Positions 1 to 7,365 of a DNA stretch of 64,000 nt are shown here, piece by piece. The stretch's first letter is position 1. Each line of letters begins with the position of its first letter. The DNA is from Sulfitobacter sp. (GTDB lineage Bacteria > Pseudomonadota > Alphaproteobacteria > Rhodobacterales > Rhodobacteraceae), in NCBI GenBank assembly GCA_017854855.1, contig JAFMGZ010000003.1, forward strand, positions 83,519 through 147,518, given 5' to 3'. Both the position numbers and the translations under genes were made by a program. Under the pieces are notes generated by a model, which was not told the origin of the DNA, ran no database searches, and worked only from the letters and a program-made list of their open reading frames with translations.

Positions 1-179
1 ATCGCCTTGGCGCTCAGCCCCGCATCCGCGCGAAACGCCACACCCTCAAAGGTCAGGGGCATGTCATGATCGGTGAAGGCAAAACTCACCCCATCTGTGC
101 GCGTGATTTTCCAGGCATGGCAGACCGTCGTCAGCCCACCCTCCAGATGCGCCTGGAGCGCTGCTGTCAAACCCGCCAT
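1..179 (-). CDS. GTA tail protein, DUF2163 family (orfg13-like), truncated by window edge
   Basis: Only the N-terminal ~59 residues are present, because the gene runs off the left edge. The translation starts MAGLTAALQAHLEGG and continues with a TVCHAWKITRTDG stretch and FTDHDMPLTFEG, typical of the DUF2163 proteins encoded as orfg13 in Rhodobacter-type gene transfer agents. The start codon overlaps the stop of the upstream g12 gene by one base (TGATG), as expected for a translationally coupled tail operon. The family forms part of the distal tail/hub. The identity rests on the N-terminus plus position after g12. Confidence 0.8.
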   Translation of the reverse strand, partial: MAGLTAALQAHLEGGLTTVCHAWKITRTDGVSFAFTDHDMPLTFEGVAFRADAGLSAKA

Positions 180-811
180 CAGATCCGCACCTCGATCACC
201 GGCACCGATGGCACCTGTCCGGCCTGAAAGCTCTCGACGCTGGTCAAGATCCGGTCGGTGTCAAAGCGCACGGGCACATCGAACTCATAGCCCGCATAAA
301 TCTCCATCTCGGGGTCTGGCGGATGCGCAAAGGTGATGATCCCGCTGTTGGCATCCACCTCATAGTCCAGCCCCTCTTGCAGTTCGTCCTGCTCCACCCC
401 GACCTTGACCGACCCCGCAACCGGCTTCTTGATCGGGCGGCGATAGTATTGCTCACCGGACCAATAGGTCTTCATGATCTGAAACTGCGCGGTGACCCCG
501 TCTCCATAGCCGATGCTCTGGTCATCAAAGACCGGCTCGGCCGTGGCACGGCCAGATCTGTAGTCTGACCAATCCTTCCAACGGAACCCGTGCATCTGCC
601 CCATCCGCGCCTCGAAAAACCCGATCAGGATTTGCAGATCGTCGATGGACCGCATCCCCAGCCCCGCATCATAGCTGCGCCGCGAATGGGCCCAGGGCGT
701 GTTGCGCTCCTCAAAACCATTGGCCAAGGTCACCACGTCAGTGCGCCTATGCGGCCCCCCGACAGAGCCAAAACTCAAAGTGGCGGGAAATCTTACTTCA
801 TGGAAAGCCAT
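179..811 (-). CDS. GTA distal tail protein, DUF2460 family (orfg12-like)
   Basis: This 210-residue protein matches the DUF2460/TIGR02217 proteins that follow the tape measure in alphaproteobacterial GTAs. It begins MAFHEVRFPATLSFGSVGG and contains the family-typical ARMGQMHGFRWKDWSDY region near residues 68-85, plus a C-terminal YAGYEFDVPVRFDTD segment. The length equals that of R. capsulatus gp12. It is a structural distal-tail component of the particle. It lies 24 bp downstream of the tape-measure gene and overlaps the next tail gene. No frameshift is seen. Confidence 0.9.
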   Translation of the reverse strand: MAFHEVRFPATLSFGSVGGPHRRTDVVTLANGFEERNTPWAHSRRSYDAGLGMRSIDDLQILIGFFEARMGQMHGFRWKDWSDYRSGRATAEPVFDDQSIGYGDGVTAQFQIMKTYWSGEQYYRRPIKKPVAGSVKVGVEQDELQEGLDYEVDANSGIITFAHPPDPEMEIYAGYEFDVPVRFDTDRILTSVESFQAGQVPSVPVIEVRI

Positions 812-835
812 CTGCAGCTCCTGACCCTGTAAAAA

Positions 836-1498
836 TTAACGGTTGCGATTGCCAGAGGACAAAGCCCGGCTCATCTGGGCGGCAATCTGGCTTTGCGAGC
901 GCTGGAACCCCTGCACATCGGGCGTGCTGATATGCATCACCACCTGAGGCGCGCCACCGCCGCCGCCACTGCGCACGCCCAGCTTGCCGTCAGGGCCGCG
1001 GGCCAGGGGCATGATCGCCTCCGGCCCGGCTTCGCCCATCAAACCGGTGCCACCGCGCATGGGAAAGGTCGTGGCACTGCTGACCACCCCTCCTTGTGCA
1101 AAGGGCATCACCTTGCCTTGGGAAAACGGCGCACCATTGGCAAAGGGCAGAATGCCCTGCACCAGGGATCCCACGCCTTGGCTGATCAACCCACCCAAAT
1201 GATCCGTCACCGGCTTCATCGCAGCGTTGTAGGTGGTACTCGCCAGCGATTGCGCCACGCCGCGCAGGGCCTCCGACATCTTCATCCCGTCAAATACAAC
1301 CCCGTCAAAGGCCCGCCGCAATCCACGGCTCAGACCCTTTTCCAGCGTCTGCACATCCTTGCCTGTGGCGGCCAGCGATGCCGACATCCGGCGCAATTCA
1401 GCGTCAAACCCCGATACCAGCGTGCCGGTGTTCGCCAATGTGGCATTCAGGTCTTCGGCATGGCTCTCAAGCCCGCCATAATCATCGAAATCAGCCAT
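836..1498 (-). CDS. GTA tail tape measure protein (orfg11-like)
   Basis: At 220 residues this is very short for a tape measure, but normal for the stubby-tailed GTA. The N-terminal ~100 residues are helical and heptad-like (LESHAEDLNATLANT, LRRMSASLAATGKDVQ). The middle is Gly/Ala/Phe-rich with FANGAPFSQGKVMPFAQGG and MGEAGPEAIMPLARG, the motif typical of phage tail tape-measure C-termini. A Gly run near residue 180 precedes a Gln/Ser-rich tail. The start overlaps the end of the preceding g10.1 gene by 8 bases. It sets tail length and probably takes part in DNA delivery. Confidence 0.9.
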   Translation of the reverse strand: MADFDDYGGLESHAEDLNATLANTGTLVSGFDAELRRMSASLAATGKDVQTLEKGLSRGLRRAFDGVVFDGMKMSEALRGVAQSLASTTYNAAMKPVTDHLGGLISQGVGSLVQGILPFANGAPFSQGKVMPFAQGGVVSSATTFPMRGGTGLMGEAGPEAIMPLARGPDGKLGVRSGGGGGAPQVVMHISTPDVQGFQRSQSQIAAQMSRALSSGNRNR

Positions 1499-1694
1499 TT
1501 TCGGTTCCCTTTTTCCGGTCCGGATAGGCCGCCATCAGGGCGGCCAGCCCGTCGCTCAGCAGCGGTGCGTCGCTGCCCCTGCTGCCCAGCATCATCTGCA
1601 ACTCCATCGGCGTCAGCGCCCAGAACTGCGCCGGCTGCAAGCCCAGCCCATGCAACCCCACCCGCATCAGCGCCGGCCAGTCCAATCCCGTCAC
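1491..1694 (-). CDS. GTA small tail assembly protein (orfg10.1-like, rcc01693 family)
   Basis: A 67-residue protein in the chaperone position between g10 and the tape measure. The sequence includes LDWPALMRVGLHGLGLQPAQF and WALTPMELQMMLG, matching the short 'phage tail assembly chaperone' family of Rhodobacter-type GTAs. It overlaps the g10 stop by 4 bases (ATGA) and the tape-measure start by 8 bases. In tailed phages the equivalent pair coats the tape measure during tail assembly. Here both are separate ORFs joined by overlap rather than an obvious programmed frameshift. Function is by family and position. Confidence 0.85.
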   Translation of the reverse strand: MTGLDWPALMRVGLHGLGLQPAQFWALTPMELQMMLGSRGSDAPLLSDGLAALMAAYPDRKKGTENG

Positions 1695-2011
1695 TGCGGC
1701 ACCACAAATGCCCGCGCCAACAGCTCCGCTGCCGCCTTGGCCGCCGCCACCGGGCCGCCGTCGATGCGGGCTGCGGCCACCTGTGTGTCGCTCATCTCAG
1801 ACCCGCCGCCGCGCAAAGCCGCCCCCAGCAACGCCACCACATCACGGCTCGAAAACCGCGCCGCCTCGAACCTCTCGACCAGCCCCATCAGCGATGCCTC
1901 GCCCAGACCATCCTCAAGCTCGGCCAGCGCACCCAGCGTCAGCCGCGCCACGCAGCGCTTGCCATCAAGGGTCAGCGCCACATCCCCCCGCCACCGGTTC
2001 GCCATGCTCAA
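1691..2011 (-). CDS. GTA tail assembly protein (orfg10-like, gene transfer agent family protein)
   Basis: A 106-residue protein beginning MSMANRWRGDVAL. It has the family-typical LTLDGKRCVARLTLGALAEL and FSSRDVVALLGAALRGGG stretches and an Ala-rich C-terminus. It lies between the major tail protein and g10.1, matching orfg10 of R. capsulatus GTA. The start overlaps the g9 stop by 4 bases. MANRWRG (start at 2005) is an alternative. The family resembles phage gpG-type tail chaperones. The precise role is inferred from position. Confidence 0.85.
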   Translation of the reverse strand: MSMANRWRGDVALTLDGKRCVARLTLGALAELEDGLGEASLMGLVERFEAARFSSRDVVALLGAALRGGGSEMSDTQVAAARIDGGPVAAAKAAAELLARAFVVPQ

Positions 2012-2436
2012 ACCACCACCAGATCGGGCGTGAACGTCAAAATGCCAGCCGACTGCAGGCTCAACTCATAGGTCGCCTCGCCATTCAGCTGCCCCGCATA
2101 TTCCAACGCCGTCACCTGAAACGGGCCCTCCACCACACCAAAGGCAGGGATGATGATCTGAAAGCCCGGCGTCAGCCCGTCAAAAAACAATTGCCGCGCC
2201 CTTTCGTCCGTCCCCTCATCGCGAAACACGCCCGAGCCTGAAATATTGCACGACCGCACACCGGCCCCCGCCAGCAACTCGCGCCAGCCGCCGTCACTAT
2301 CCAATGAGGTCACATCGACGGTCTCGGCATTGAAACTCACCCGCGTGGCCCGCAGGCCCGCGATGGTCTCGAACTGCCCATCACTTGTCATATCCACCTT
2401 GACCAAAAGGTCCTTGCCTGCCTGAACAGCCATCAT
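2008..2436 (-). CDS. GTA major tail protein (orfg9-like)
   Basis: This 142-residue protein belongs to the TP901-1/phi13-like major tail tube family. It begins MMAVQAGKDLLVKVD and contains RVSFNAETVDVTSLDS (about residues 32-47), the WRELLAGAGVRSCNISGSG segment and a C-terminal ATYELSLQSAGILTF strand pair, all typical of tail-tube subunits. It polymerises into the tail tube. An AGGAGA ribosome binding site sits just upstream; the spacing fits the second ATG (start at 2433) at least as well as the first. It overlaps g10 by 4 bases. Confidence 0.92.
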   Translation of the reverse strand: MMAVQAGKDLLVKVDMTSDGQFETIAGLRATRVSFNAETVDVTSLDSDGGWRELLAGAGVRSCNISGSGVFRDEGTDERARQLFFDGLTPGFQIIIPAFGVVEGPFQVTALEYAGQLNGEATYELSLQSAGILTFTPDLVVV

Positions 2437-2454
2437 GTCTCTCCTGAATTAAAT

Positions 2455-2871
2455 CTAAATCTCGTCGTCCTGCACCCGCGCGGCAAAGCGCAGATCAATC
2501 TGGCGTGTCGCCGCGCTTTCGATGCGCGCGGCCTTGGCCTGCTCAAAGCGCAGGCTGATCACACGCCCCCGGCTCAGGGTCAGATCGCCTTCGTGCAGGA
2601 CATCACTGATCGCGCCTGCCGCCTGTTTGGCCTGCGCAAAACCGGGGGCGGCGGTGATGACCGATATCGTGAAACGATGCAGCGCGCCCGCGCCGGTCCC
2701 GTCAGAGGCATCGGTGACGCTTTCACTGCCAAGGCGTACATAGATCATCGGCAACGCCCCCGCAGGCAGCGCATCGTAAATCGCTGTGCCCACTATCGCC
2801 CCAAGGGCCGCATCCTGTCGCAACGCATCATAAACAGCCGCTTGCAACGGCCCGGACATGGCAAAGCTCAT
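2455..2871 (-). CDS. GTA tail completion/terminator protein, DUF3168 family (orfg8-like)
   Basis: This 138-residue protein matches DUF3168, the tail-completion family at the orfg8 position. It starts MSFAMSGPLQAAVYDALRQD and contains IYDALPAGALPMIYVRLGSE (about residues 47-66), the family core, followed by HRFTISVITAAPGFAQAKQA. It caps the head-proximal end of the tail. Its start overlaps the g7 stop by 4 bases, and g9 follows after 18 bp. Confidence 0.9.
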   Translation of the reverse strand: MSFAMSGPLQAAVYDALRQDAALGAIVGTAIYDALPAGALPMIYVRLGSESVTDASDGTGAGALHRFTISVITAAPGFAQAKQAAGAISDVLHEGDLTLSRGRVISLRFEQAKAARIESAATRQIDLRFAARVQDDEI

Positions 2872-3206
2872 ACCACCATCTCCTCTTGGGCAAAGCAGGT
2901 CAGATAGCGGCCCTCAGGGTCACGCTCTGCCACCGCCTGAATGGTGAAGACCCGCGCACCCTGGCGGAACCTCTGCTCGGGTTGGGGGCGCTCGGGCGTG
3001 CCAAAGGGGGCACCTCGCACCACGATCTTATAGTTTACACGGCTGACCGGCACGCCGCCTGACGCGGCCTCACGCCCGGTGCGTGCGGTGATCTCGGCCC
3101 AGACCGAACCGACCACGATCCAGCCCTGCGTATATCCGCCCGACCCGTCGCTGACGCGTTCCGGTGCCTCAAGGATCAGCGCCTGGTTCAGGCGCGGCAG
3201 GTTCAT
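2868..3206 (-). CDS. GTA phage head closure protein (orfg7-like)
   Basis: A 112-residue head-closure/head-tail adaptor protein. MNLPRLNQALILEAPERVSDG followed by GWIVVGSVWAEITARTGRE is characteristic of the SPP1 gp16-like head-tail joining family. The start at 3206 was chosen over upstream in-frame codons because it begins the conserved motif and overlaps the g6 stop, as the neighbouring genes do. Residues near GTPERPQPEQRFRQGARVF match the family C-terminal half. It bridges the connector and tail. Confidence 0.9.
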   Translation of the reverse strand: MNLPRLNQALILEAPERVSDGSGGYTQGWIVVGSVWAEITARTGREAASGGVPVSRVNYKIVVRGAPFGTPERPQPEQRFRQGARVFTIQAVAERDPEGRYLTCFAQEEMVV

Positions 3207-3802
3207 CTGACCGCCCCCGCACCCAGCCGGACATGCTTGTAGCGCTCGATCAGGCTGGTGACGCCAAAGGGCATGCAACCATTGCTCAATCCCGTATCAT
3301 GCCGGTATTCATAGTAATGCGCCGCCAGCATCAGCACCGCCTGGCGCAGATCACTGGGCACACCGTCCCAAGCGGCCGCAAAACCCGCCTCAAAATGAAC
3401 CACCACCGATCCCTTGGCGGGCACCGATGGCAAGGCAGTGCCCGTGGCCCGCACACGCGGGGTCTGGGTATCGCGCTCCAGCCAAAAGCTGCCGGTCGCC
3501 ACGTCCGCGCGGGTCCCGTCCGCCGCAATCCGCTCGACCTGTGTCACGGCGCTCACCGGTGCCACCGGCAAGACCTGCCCGCAATCCGTTGTCCAATGCC
3601 CCAGCGTCAATGCGAACATGCGCATCAAAAGCGCCTTGCCCGTGCGCCCCTCAACCGCCGCGATCGCGGCACGCAGAAATGACGCCAGCACAGCATCCTG
3701 CGTTTCACCCGTCCCAAACCCACTGCCAAGCCGCAAATGGGCCTTGAAGGCCTCAACCGGCAGGTCCGCATCTGCAATGGGTGTCTGTTCAATCAACATC
3801 AT
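3203..3802 (-). CDS. GTA head-tail connector protein (orfg6-like)
   Basis: A head-tail connector of about 199 residues beginning MMLIEQTPIADADLPVEAFKAHLRLG, the conserved opening of the alphaproteobacterial orfg6 family. The region VLASFLRAAIAAVEGRTGKALL follows the usual gp6-like connector helix pattern, and GVPSDLRQAVLMLAAHYYEYR near the C-terminus is also family-typical. The reading frame is open to 3955, but the extra ~51 residues are Pro/Arg-rich and unlike the family, so the start was placed at 3802; 3799 (second Met) is equally possible. It overlaps g7. Confidence 0.88.
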   Translation of the reverse strand: MMLIEQTPIADADLPVEAFKAHLRLGSGFGTGETQDAVLASFLRAAIAAVEGRTGKALLMRMFALTLGHWTTDCGQVLPVAPVSAVTQVERIAADGTRADVATGSFWLERDTQTPRVRATGTALPSVPAKGSVVVHFEAGFAAAWDGVPSDLRQAVLMLAAHYYEYRHDTGLSNGCMPFGVTSLIERYKHVRLGAGAVR

Positions 3803-3922
3803 GGAAGTCTCCAAATTTCGGCCCCCTATCTGGACCAGAAAAACCCGGACGCGCGGCCACCTGCCCTGCTCGGTCGGAGGGGAGCAGCTAGGCAAGGCAA
3901 GCTGAACGGTCGCGCGCCCAGA

Positions 3923-3948
3923 CCGGGGCCACGTCACCCCGGCCCCGG
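3923..3948 (-). other. Stem-loop immediately downstream of the capsid gene
   Basis: A perfect 8-bp inverted repeat CCGGGGCC...GGCCCCGG with a 10-nt loop begins 14 bases after the major capsid stop codon, inside the only sizeable gap (159 bp) between g5 and g6. There is no T-run on the minus strand, so it looks more like an mRNA-stabilising or processing hairpin that could raise capsid output than a full terminator. That role is inference. Confidence 0.5.
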
Positions 3949-3961
3949 CATTCAAAGCGGC

Positions 3962-5125
3962 TTAGGCCACCCCGAATTTCAGCAATTTGATCGCGGCAAA
4001 ATCGCTCACGTCACCGCCCACACGCTTGGTTGCGTAAAACAGCACATGCGGCTTGGCGCTAAAGGGATCGCGCAGAATGCGCAGATCGGGGCGTTCGGCC
4101 ACGGTATAGCCCGCGCGGAAATCCCCAAATGCGATGGAGAAGCTGCCAGAGGCCACATCGGGCATATCCTCGGCCACCAGCACCGGATACCCCATCAACA
4201 TCGCAGGCTCTCCGGCCGCCAGACCATCCGACCACAAGAACCGGCCATCCGCATCCGTCAGCTTGCGCACCCGGCCCGCCGTCTTTGAATTCATCACGAA
4301 GGCCCCGTTGGCACGGTACTGCGCACCCAGCGCATAGACCAATTCGATGATCGCATCCGGCGTAAGATCACCATCAACTTCCGTGGGCACATAGCCAAGG
4401 TTGCCCCAGGTCCAGATGTCATTGTCCACCGCCGCATGGGTCAGGAAACCCTTGGGCTTATCCACCCCGTCACCGTTCACAAAGGCAGCAGCCTCCGCGC
4501 GGGCAAACTTGTTGGCAATGCGGCCCGCCAGCCAGCCTTCGATGTCAAAGGCACTGTCATCCAGCAGACGCTGGGATGCTTTCGGCAGGGCGCTCAACTC
4601 ATGCAAGCCAATGGTGATCCGGTCGATTTGCGGGGTCGAGGTCTCGGTCTGTGGCCCTGCCTCTGTCGCCCAGCCGGCACCGACATCCGTATGATCCACC
4701 AGCACATCATAAGACGTGGCCTCAACCTGCACGACACTTGCAATCGCGCGGATTGATGCCGTCGCATTCAGCACCGATTGCACCGTGGCGCTGGTCTGTG
4801 GGTCCACCAGATAGCCACCATCCGAATTGACCGCCGTGGACAGCGATTTGCCCTCCAGCTCCAGCCCGCGCAAGCCGTCATCATCGCCGTTGCGCAGGTA
4901 GGCGTTGAACGCCTTTTGATGGGGGGCACCCGCATCCATGGCCCCACCAAGGGGCGTGCGTGCAGGCAGTGTCATTTTTCGATCCAGCATGGTCATCCGC
5001 TCTTCTGTTTGTTGAAGTTTTGAGTCTATTTCAGCCTGAAAGCCCTTGAAGTCAGTGACAAATCCCGTCACCGCCGCTCGCACTTCTTCAGCCGGGGAAA
5101 TCTCCCCCGTTTTTGGTCTGCTCAT
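3962..5125 (-). CDS. GTA major capsid protein, HK97 family (orfg5-like)
   Basis: This 387-residue HK97-fold major capsid protein matches R. capsulatus gp5 in length. The N-terminal ~100 residues are a coiled-coil scaffold-like delta domain (FKGFQAEIDSKLQQTEERM), followed by the mature start region AFNAYLRNGDDDG. Then come SDGGYLVDPQTSATVQ (about 105-120), TEAGPQTETSTPQID and SQRLLDDSAFDIEGWL, all typical of phage capsid family TIGR01554. The ATGA overlap with the upstream prohead protease couples the two. Cleavage of the delta domain by that protease is expected from the family. Confidence 0.96.
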   Translation of the reverse strand: MSRPKTGEISPAEEVRAAVTGFVTDFKGFQAEIDSKLQQTEERMTMLDRKMTLPARTPLGGAMDAGAPHQKAFNAYLRNGDDDGLRGLELEGKSLSTAVNSDGGYLVDPQTSATVQSVLNATASIRAIASVVQVEATSYDVLVDHTDVGAGWATEAGPQTETSTPQIDRITIGLHELSALPKASQRLLDDSAFDIEGWLAGRIANKFARAEAAAFVNGDGVDKPKGFLTHAAVDNDIWTWGNLGYVPTEVDGDLTPDAIIELVYALGAQYRANGAFVMNSKTAGRVRKLTDADGRFLWSDGLAAGEPAMLMGYPVLVAEDMPDVASGSFSIAFGDFRAGYTVAERPDLRILRDPFSAKPHVLFYATKRVGGDVSDFAAIKLLKFGVA

Positions 5126-5781
5126 CCGTCACTCCCGAATTTGCTCAAGTTTTCTGTGTTCCGCGCGCCACCCCCGCGCCCCATTGCCGCTCTCGCCTGC
5201 TCAAACGACGCGGCCATCTCGCGCAGCATGTCACCCATGGGGATGAAATCCCCCTTGGCCGCCACCCGCGCAGTGGGCAGCATCGGAAAGGTCACCAAGG
5301 ACACCTCCCAAAGCTCCAGTTCCGACAAGAGCCGCTGGCCCTTGCTGTTCTTGCTCGCTCTCACCGTGCGGTATCCGATCGACAACCCGTCGATGGCACC
5401 GGCCGCGATCAGGGCGGCAGCCTCACGCCCCTTCTCGACAGCGCTCAGAATGCGGCCCTTGACCCACAATCCCTTGCCGTCCTCGCGCAGTTCATCCCAT
5501 ACGCCGATGGGCTGGGCGGGATCATGCTGCCACAGCATCTTGATGCGGTGCCCGGCCTTTGCACCCCGCGCCAGGGATGCCCGATAGGCCCCCGCCTCAA
5601 CCACATCACCGCCCTGATCGACCGCGCCGAACAGGCTGGCATAGCCGCTGATCTGGGTTCCGCCATCAATCTCCGCGACCTTGTCAAAGGCCATGAACTT
5701 GCGTTCCAAAACCGGGCCGCCCCCGGACATATCTTTCCCGTTCTCCGGCCCAAAGCCGAAGTCGCTCACGTCATATCCCAT
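5122..5781 (-). CDS. GTA HK97-type prohead protease (orfg4-like)
   Basis: A 219-residue S78-family prohead serine protease. The catalytic His is in KMLWQHD (His86) and the catalytic Ser in DGLSIGY (Ser134), followed by LWEVSLVTFPM, the standard family signature. SGYASLFGAVDQGGDVVEAGAY near residues 45-66 is the N-terminal family block. It processes the capsid subunits during head maturation. It ends inside the start of the capsid gene (4-base overlap) and is followed by a short Gly/Arg-rich tail. Confidence 0.95.
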   Translation of the reverse strand: MGYDVSDFGFGPENGKDMSGGGPVLERKFMAFDKVAEIDGGTQISGYASLFGAVDQGGDVVEAGAYRASLARGAKAGHRIKMLWQHDPAQPIGVWDELREDGKGLWVKGRILSAVEKGREAAALIAAGAIDGLSIGYRTVRASKNSKGQRLLSELELWEVSLVTFPMLPTARVAAKGDFIPMGDMLREMAASFEQARAAMGRGGGARNTENLSKFGSDG

Positions 5782-5820
5782 GACATTCTCCTTGAATTTC
5801 AGCCCGCTACCACCCGCGCC

Positions 5821-6048
5821 CTAGGGTGCCACCACCAAGAAACCCTGCACCGCTTGCGCCAGGATCACCGCAACCACCCCGTAAACCGTCAACCACAAGC
5901 GCCGTTCCATCCGCTCCATCATCTCTTCCAGCCGCACCATACGCTCCAGCATGTTCTGATGGTGAATTTCACTGACCCGCTCATGCGCCTCCAGCCTCAG
6001 CCCCGGCGCACAGTCAAATCTTTCGTACAATGGATCCTCACGCATCAT
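5821..6048 (-). CDS. GTA small membrane-anchored protein (orfg3.5-like)
   Basis: A 75-residue protein occupying the orfg3.5 slot between portal and protease. The N-terminal half is charged and helical (HQNMLERMVRLEEMMERMERR). The C-terminal half is a single predicted transmembrane segment (WLTVYGVVAVILAQAVQGFL). It overlaps the end of the portal gene by 11 bases. Its role in GTA production is not established from sequence. The assignment is by position, size and the coiled-coil plus TM layout. Confidence 0.8.
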   Translation of the reverse strand: MMREDPLYERFDCAPGLRLEAHERVSEIHHQNMLERMVRLEEMMERMERRLWLTVYGVVAVILAQAVQGFLVVAP

Positions 6049-7228
6049 CCGCCACCGCCGGCAACCCCAACAGGCTCCGCTTTTCGGCCTCGCTCAGAAA
6101 ATCCGCCTGCGCCACACGGGCCCATTGCGCATCGCGCTCTGCGGCCAGGGCGGGCACCTGATCCAGATCGGGCCTCACCTCGACAGGCTCTCCCGTGAAG
6201 CCCGCCAACCAGCTTGCCAATGCCGCCGTCACCCGCGTGGCCAATGGCAAGACGGTCAGGCGGTAAAACGCCCGGTGCGCCTCTTGGTAATTGGCATAGG
6301 TCGCATCTCCCTGGATGCCCAACAGCATCGGCGGAACCCCGTATGCCAAGGCGATCTCACGCGCCGCCGCTTCCTTGGTCTTTTGAAATTCCATGTCCGA
6401 GGGCGAAAACCCCATCGGTTTCCAATCAAGCCCACCCTCCAGCAACATCGGACGCCCGGCATTTCTGGCCCCCTGGTGATGGCTCTCCATCTCGCTGACC
6501 AGACGGTCATATTGATCGGGGCTCAGATGTCCCTGCCCCTCGGCCCCCTTATAGACAATTGCCCCCGACGGCCGTGCCGCATTGTCAAGCAAGGCCTTTG
6601 ACCAGCGCGAGGCCGCATTATGCACATCCATCGCCATTGCCGCAGCCTGCATCGGGGCAAAACCGTAATGGTCGTCTTGCGGATGAAAGCTCTTGATATG
6701 GCAAATCGGCTTGGCGGCACCTCTCAGGTCAAAGCGGTGCTTGCGCCCGCCTACCGCATATTCATAGGCCACAGGCCAGCCATCCGCCCCCGGCACCACG
6801 GACATCCGGTCAGACCGCAGCACATGCAGCTCTGCCGGCATCCCCTCTCCCACCGCCTCCACATAGCCGTTCCCGCTTAACAGCAACTGCGCATACAGCG
6901 CCTCCAGCAGCTCCGCCTTGCCCTGCACACCGTTGGGCCGCGCCAGCAGCGTGACCAACGGATGCACATCATAGCGCCGCTGGGCATCCTGCACGACCAG
7001 CGGCAATGCGGCGGCCGCCTCCGCGATCAACTTCACACTGCGAAACCCAACCGGATTGCCGCAAAACCCCACCTTGGTCAGGCTCACCGCGTCCCTCGGG
7101 CTCCATGCCACCCGTCCGCTGGTCTGATAGGCCACCACCGGCCCCGTCGCCGAGGCTTTGTGCTCAAATCCTTTCGGCTCTGGCACGCTCGCCGCCGCCG
7201 TTCCGCGCCGTAGAAAATCAAACACCAT
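6038..7228 (-). CDS. GTA portal protein (orfg3-like)
   Basis: A 396-residue HK97-family portal protein (TIGR01537 type). Diagnostic blocks include VGFCGNPVGFRSVKLIAEAA (about residues 52-71), VTLLARPNGVQGKAELLEAL, LLLSGNGYVEAVGEG and the downstream YGVPPMLLGIQGDATYANYQ with REIALAYG. It forms the dodecameric DNA-entry ring and docks the terminase. It lies 137 bp downstream of the large terminase gene, a gap in which nothing beyond noncoding sequence is seen. Confidence 0.95.
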   Translation of the reverse strand: MVFDFLRRGTAAASVPEPKGFEHKASATGPVVAYQTSGRVAWSPRDAVSLTKVGFCGNPVGFRSVKLIAEAAAALPLVVQDAQRRYDVHPLVTLLARPNGVQGKAELLEALYAQLLLSGNGYVEAVGEGMPAELHVLRSDRMSVVPGADGWPVAYEYAVGGRKHRFDLRGAAKPICHIKSFHPQDDHYGFAPMQAAAMAMDVHNAASRWSKALLDNAARPSGAIVYKGAEGQGHLSPDQYDRLVSEMESHHQGARNAGRPMLLEGGLDWKPMGFSPSDMEFQKTKEAAAREIALAYGVPPMLLGIQGDATYANYQEAHRAFYRLTVLPLATRVTAALASWLAGFTGEPVEVRPDLDQVPALAAERDAQWARVAQADFLSEAEKRSLLGLPAVADDA

Positions 7229-7365
7229 GTCCAGCTCCTCTTGCCTGTTCTGCCCGATCCGGACCGCCGCTCTTGCAGGCCATCCAAATCGTCTTGAACC
7301 TAATTTGCATCAAAGAGTTTAATTCCACGCGACCCCACCGTGCGCAGGGTCGCGCAACAGGCGGG

